This document shows, one piece after another, positions 22,234 through 24,580 of a stretch of DNA of 24,580 nt; positions within the stretch are counted from its first letter, which is position 1, and each line of letters starts with the position of its first letter. The position numbers and the translations under genes are program-made. The notes under the pieces were generated by a model. The model saw nothing but the letters and a program-made list of their open reading frames with translations, was not told where the DNA came from and searched no databases. This stretch comes from a virus. The stretch lies in the IMG/VR virus record IMGVR_UViG_3300030107_003694, positions 1 to 24,580 of that record; one strand, 5' to 3'.

Positions 22234-22596
22234 ATGGCACATGGTCACAAAGGAATAAGAAATTATTCAGCAGATGAAATATCAAATATAGCTATAGGTC
22301 AATCAGGATTTGATGTTTTTGAAGGTACATCTGAAATTGAAGCAGGTGTAGATTATACAGGTTCAGGAGGTAAAGATTACTCAGATGTTAAATACTGGGT
22401 AGCAATGAAAGCTGTTAATGCAGATGCTGTTGTAACTGCAAGAACTAAAGCAGGAGTAGGAGGAGATGATTTCTCTAAAACTGGATCTTATAATACAGGT
22501 CAAAAGCTTACAATTGAAAATGGCGATATAGTTTATGGCGTATTTGATAAAATTGCATGCACAGGCTCAGATTATATTTTAGCGTATAGAGGTTAA
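22234..22596 (+). CDS. Small beta-rich virion protein, paralogue of 21836
   Basis: A 120-residue protein with AGAGG before the ATG. It shares its N-terminal motif and the GSY and D-x-V-Y-G-x-F-D-K positions with the preceding gene, so the pair arose by tandem duplication. It is distinguished by a longer glycine-rich central loop (DYTGSGGKDYSDVKYWVAMK). Function is inferred only as virion structural. Confidence 0.7.
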   Translation: MAHGHKGIRNYSADEISNIAIGQSGFDVFEGTSEIEAGVDYTGSGGKDYSDVKYWVAMKAVNADAVVTARTKAGVGGDDFSKTGSYNTGQKLTIENGDIVYGVFDKIACTGSDYILAYRG

Positions 22597-22597
22597 T

Positions 22598-22924
22598 ATG
22601 GGAGATATAATAGGGTTAGATGGATTAAGAAAGATAACAGAATCTACAGCAGATACTAATATAGGTAGTACTGATAGTTCGTATAAATCAGCGCCTAAAA
22701 AGCCTGCTAGTAGATATACACAGCAAGGAACAAATAAGCCTTCATATGGAAAAACTTCTTTGCATCAAAGAATGCGTAAAATATTTGGTAAACCTCAAAC
22801 TAGGCGAAAGCCGATGATGTCAGATAGAGCTGCTGGACCTATGGGGAAAGCAACTATATTAAACAGACTTGGAAACCTGCTTGCAGCTAGAATTGCAAAA
22901 GGTTCAAAACCTGGTAGAGGGTAA
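22598..22924 (+). CDS. Small basic protein, MG-x-IIGL family
   Basis: A 108-residue protein starting MGDIIGLDGLRKI. Residues 28-60 are Lys/Pro/Ser/Gln-rich, then a basic segment (MRKIFGKPQTRRKPMM) and a C-terminal helix with a basic tail. No structured domain is evident. The first ten residues match those of the next gene at 8 positions. The charge suggests binding to DNA or membrane phosphates. Virion or late-regulatory function cannot be told from sequence. Confidence 0.6.
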   Translation: MGDIIGLDGLRKITESTADTNIGSTDSSYKSAPKKPASRYTQQGTNKPSYGKTSLHQRMRKIFGKPQTRRKPMMSDRAAGPMGKATILNRLGNLLAARIAKGSKPGRG

Positions 22925-22942
22925 TTTAAAACAGGAGTAATA

Positions 22943-23191
22943 ATGGGTAAAATAATAGGACTAAGCGGACTTATTTCTGCTAGTGGAGAAAAAAAGAAAA
23001 AAGGCTCATCTGCAAGCAAAGCTTCAGCTTCAGCCTCAAAAAGTAGGTCTATGGGCAGGAAAGCAGGTGGTTATGTTAAAAAGGGTCCAGGAGCTAAAGG
23101 AATAGCGGGAAAAGGCGCTAAAAAAGCATTAGGAAGGAGACCTGGCGTACCATCCTCGCCAAATCCATCAAAGCCGAAAGGTAAACCTTAG
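22943..23191 (+). CDS. Lys/Ala/Gly/Ser-rich basic protein, MG-x-IIGL family
   Basis: An 82-residue protein with CAGGAG before the ATG. It starts MGKIIGLSGLISASG, then continues as low-complexity Lys/Ser/Ala/Gly (KASASASKSRSMGRKAGGYV) and ends in Pro/Lys-rich PSSPNPSKPKGKP. The composition is histone-H1-like, typical of DNA-condensing or nucleic-acid-binding tails. It shares its N-terminal motif with the preceding gene. A role binding DNA in the virion is a guess. Confidence 0.55.
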   Translation: MGKIIGLSGLISASGEKKKKGSSASKASASASKSRSMGRKAGGYVKKGPGAKGIAGKGAKKALGRRPGVPSSPNPSKPKGKP

Positions 23192-23197
23192 ATTTAG

Positions 23198-23347
23198 GTG
23201 GAAGATACATTAAAAACAGTAACTGTTGGCACTGGGGGATCCGTTATAGGTTTTTTTAACTGGTTCCCTGAGCTTGTCAGTATTATTGTTGGTATCACTA
23301 CTCTAGTATATCTGATTATAAAGATAAGAAAAGATCTTAAAAACTAG
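23198..23347 (+). CDS. Holin-like small membrane protein
   Basis: A 49-residue protein starting at GTG 6 nt after the previous stop. Residues 16-42 (VIGFFNWFPELVSIIVGITT then LVYLIIK) form one long or two short membrane helices around F-N-W-F-P, followed by a positively charged tail (KIRKDLKN). Size, hydrophobicity and basic tail fit small phage holins that open the inner membrane for the endolysin. The ribosome site is weak (TTAGATTTAG upstream), which is common for timed holins, but coupling to the preceding gene is also possible. The M15 peptidase lies about 10 kb away. Confidence 0.55.
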   Translation: MEDTLKTVTVGTGGSVIGFFNWFPELVSIIVGITTLVYLIIKIRKDLKN

Positions 23348-23355
23348 GAGGTTTT

Positions 23356-24132
23356 ATGTCTAAAGAGAGTATTGTGGGCAAGACAGCAATTGTTACGCCT
23401 GACAAGCACTTTCCTTTACACGATAAGAGAGCAATTAGTATTGTTTGCAAAGCAATAGAGATTGTTAAACCTGATATCTATGTAGATTTAGGAGATACGG
23501 GTGAGTGGGAATATTTTAGCACTCATTATTGGAAGGGAAGAAATGCTAAGCCTATGGAGGATTTAATGCCTTTATTAGACTTAGATGTAAAAGCAGTAAA
23601 TGCAGGAATGGATTGGATCGATGAAGCTTTAGATAAGGTTGGAACAAAAGAAAGGCATTTTGTTCAAGGTAATCATGAAGTTTGGCTTGATAAATTTGTT
23701 ACAAGGCATCCTTATCTAACTCAGTATAAGACTCAAAATGCTTTAAAGTTAAAAGACAGGGGTTATAAGTTTCATCCTTATAATAGAAAAAAATGTTTAA
23801 AGCTTGGGAAACTAAACTTTACACATGGGAAATACACTACTAAATACCATTCTCAAAAGCATTTAGAACATTATGGTGAAAGTATAATGTATGGGCATAC
23901 TCACGATCTTCAAAGGCATACTGCCACTAAAGCTGGAGGAACTATAAGTTCTTGGAGTTTAGGTTGTTTAAAAGATATTAAAGCAGATGAGGATTGGTTA
24001 GGCGGAAGGTTGACAAACTGGAATCATGCATTTGCTATAATAAATTGGTTTAAAGGTGGAAATTTTACAGTAGAGGTGGTTGAGATAATAAATGGGCAAG
24101 CCTCATTATGGGGTAAAACAATAAATGGGTAA
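23356..24132 (+). CDS. Calcineurin-like metallophosphoesterase
   Basis: A 258-residue protein with AGGAGG before the ATG. The five metal-binding blocks are present in order: D16 and H18 in PDKHFPLHD, GDTGE (46-50), GNHE (105-108), H157 in FTHGKY, and GHTHD (180-184). This is the standard dinuclear metal centre of the calcineurin/MPE family, which hydrolyses phosphomonoesters or diesters. Substrate is not predictable; phage members have been proposed to act on DNA ends or nucleotides. It is full length for a single domain. Placed between the holin-like peptide and the MscS-like membrane protein, its job here is unclear. Confidence 0.9.
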   Translation: MSKESIVGKTAIVTPDKHFPLHDKRAISIVCKAIEIVKPDIYVDLGDTGEWEYFSTHYWKGRNAKPMEDLMPLLDLDVKAVNAGMDWIDEALDKVGTKERHFVQGNHEVWLDKFVTRHPYLTQYKTQNALKLKDRGYKFHPYNRKKCLKLGKLNFTHGKYTTKYHSQKHLEHYGESIMYGHTHDLQRHTATKAGGTISSWSLGCLKDIKADEDWLGGRLTNWNHAFAIINWFKGGNFTVEVVEIINGQASLWGKTING

Positions 24133-24134
24133 CT

Positions 24135-24497
24135 ATGGACGAACAATTACAAAATCAAGCAGAAGGTATCTTAGGAAACTGGGTTTGGTTATTTGTATCT
24201 GGAGTTGCTCTATTATTATTTAAATCTACAATTGAAACTGTAGTAGAAGGTTTAAAAGTGTTTATGGGGAAAGACTTAAATACTGATGATGTTGTTATAT
24301 TAGATGGTCGACCTGCTAGATGTATTAGAGTAGGCATATGGAAAACAACATTTTTTGCTTATGATATAGGTATGGCTGAAGGAAAGCCTTATGTTAAAGG
24401 CGGCACTAAAATACAAATACAAAATGATAAGCTTAAAGAGCATACAATAGAAAGGCCGTTACAGATGCTCGATTTAAGTAAATGGGAAGAAAAATGA
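24135..24497 (+). CDS. Membrane protein with MscS-like beta domain
   Basis: A 120-residue protein. Residues 15-30 (NWVWLFVSGVALLLFK) are one membrane helix. Residues 49-100 (NTDDVVILDGRPARCIRVGI, then a second strand WKTTFFAYD, ending in IQIQNDKLKE) resemble the small beta domain of MscS-family channels, where a strand 'G-D-x-V-x-I-D-G' is followed by 'G-x-V-x-x-I-x-x-R-x-T' and ends at 'I-P-N-S-K-L'. The pore helix and the large C-terminal domain of MscS are absent, so a functioning channel is unproven. A membrane anchor, spanin-like or host-tension regulator are alternatives. Its stop overlaps the next ATG (ATGA). Confidence 0.65.
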   Translation: MDEQLQNQAEGILGNWVWLFVSGVALLLFKSTIETVVEGLKVFMGKDLNTDDVVILDGRPARCIRVGIWKTTFFAYDIGMAEGKPYVKGGTKIQIQNDKLKEHTIERPLQMLDLSKWEEK

Positions 24498-24580
24498 TAA
24501 AAGCTATAATATTAGAGAAGATTATAAGAGCTATATCTAAAAAGTTTAAGTTAGATAAAGTATTAAAATATGTAGAAGAC
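24494..24580 (+). CDS. 5' part of a gene cut by the window edge
   Basis: The reading frame is open from the ATG overlapping the upstream stop (ATGA) to the last base: MIKAIILEKIIRAISKKFKL then DKVLKYVED, 29 residues with no stop. It is basic and helical. Family not identifiable from this fragment. Confidence 0.55.
   Translation, partial: MIKAIILEKIIRAISKKFKLDKVLKYVED

Noticed and set aside
22943-23191. True histone H1 homologue
   Set aside because: Only the Lys/Ala/Ser/Gly composition is similar; no globular domain and no conserved motif is present.
1-24580. CRISPR array, insertion sequence, integrase or attachment site
   Set aside because: No regularly spaced direct repeats, no transposase or recombinase motif and no tRNA-like attachment core were seen.

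Overview
The window reads as one continuous piece of an AT-rich tailed-phage genome. It carries a small and a large terminase subunit, a P22-like portal, a scaffold-like protein, a major capsid protein, a row of small virion proteins, an M15 peptidoglycan peptidase and a holin-like peptide. I see no integrase, repressor, tRNA, rRNA, transposase or CRISPR array. Most genes have strong GGAG/GGAGG ribosome sites and ATGA or TAATG overlaps, so the host uses canonical Shine-Dalgarno initiation (evidence against a Bacteroidota host). No tape-measure or sheath gene is visible, and the portal is P22-like, so a short-tailed (podovirus-like) virion is the best guess. An aquatic origin is suspected from family resemblance only.

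Layout. Positions 1-5228 form a leftward (minus-strand) module of about 17 very small genes, nearly all of unknown function, packed end to end. Two long non-coding stretches (about 2865-3218 and 3859-4295) interrupt it, and both are full of inverted repeats. The leftmost gene resembles the DUF6878 family. Positions 5229-5552 are a divergent control region with a good sigma70-type promoter facing left, a weaker one facing right, an operator-like inverted repeat and a structured element of about 137 nt.

Positions 5553 to the right edge are a rightward late module. First comes packaging (small terminase 5869, large terminase 9321). Interleaved with it is a set of probable wall-targeting or ejected proteins: two with peptidoglycan-binding-like segments (7305, 7705), two sharing an EELxH motif (8213, 11658; the first also has one dockerin-like calcium loop), and the M15 peptidase at 12774. 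Next come portal (13627), scaffold-like (15969), capsid (16932), two small capsid-proximal proteins (18500, 18963), probable connector/tail proteins (19573-21846), two tandem paralogues (21836, 22234), two basic proteins sharing an N-terminal motif (22598, 22943), a holin-like peptide (23198), a calcineurin-like phosphoesterase (23356), a membrane protein resembling the beta domain of MscS channels (24135) and a truncated gene at the edge.

The most interesting unexplained material is non-coding: a 409-nt leftward intergenic block closed by a perfect 7-bp terminal helix (3890-4298), a run of strong hairpins at 2904-3214, and the leader element at 5407-5543. All three are proposals from reading complementarity by eye; no folding, covariance or database search was run. 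Start codons were adjusted where a Shine-Dalgarno site clearly favoured an internal start.
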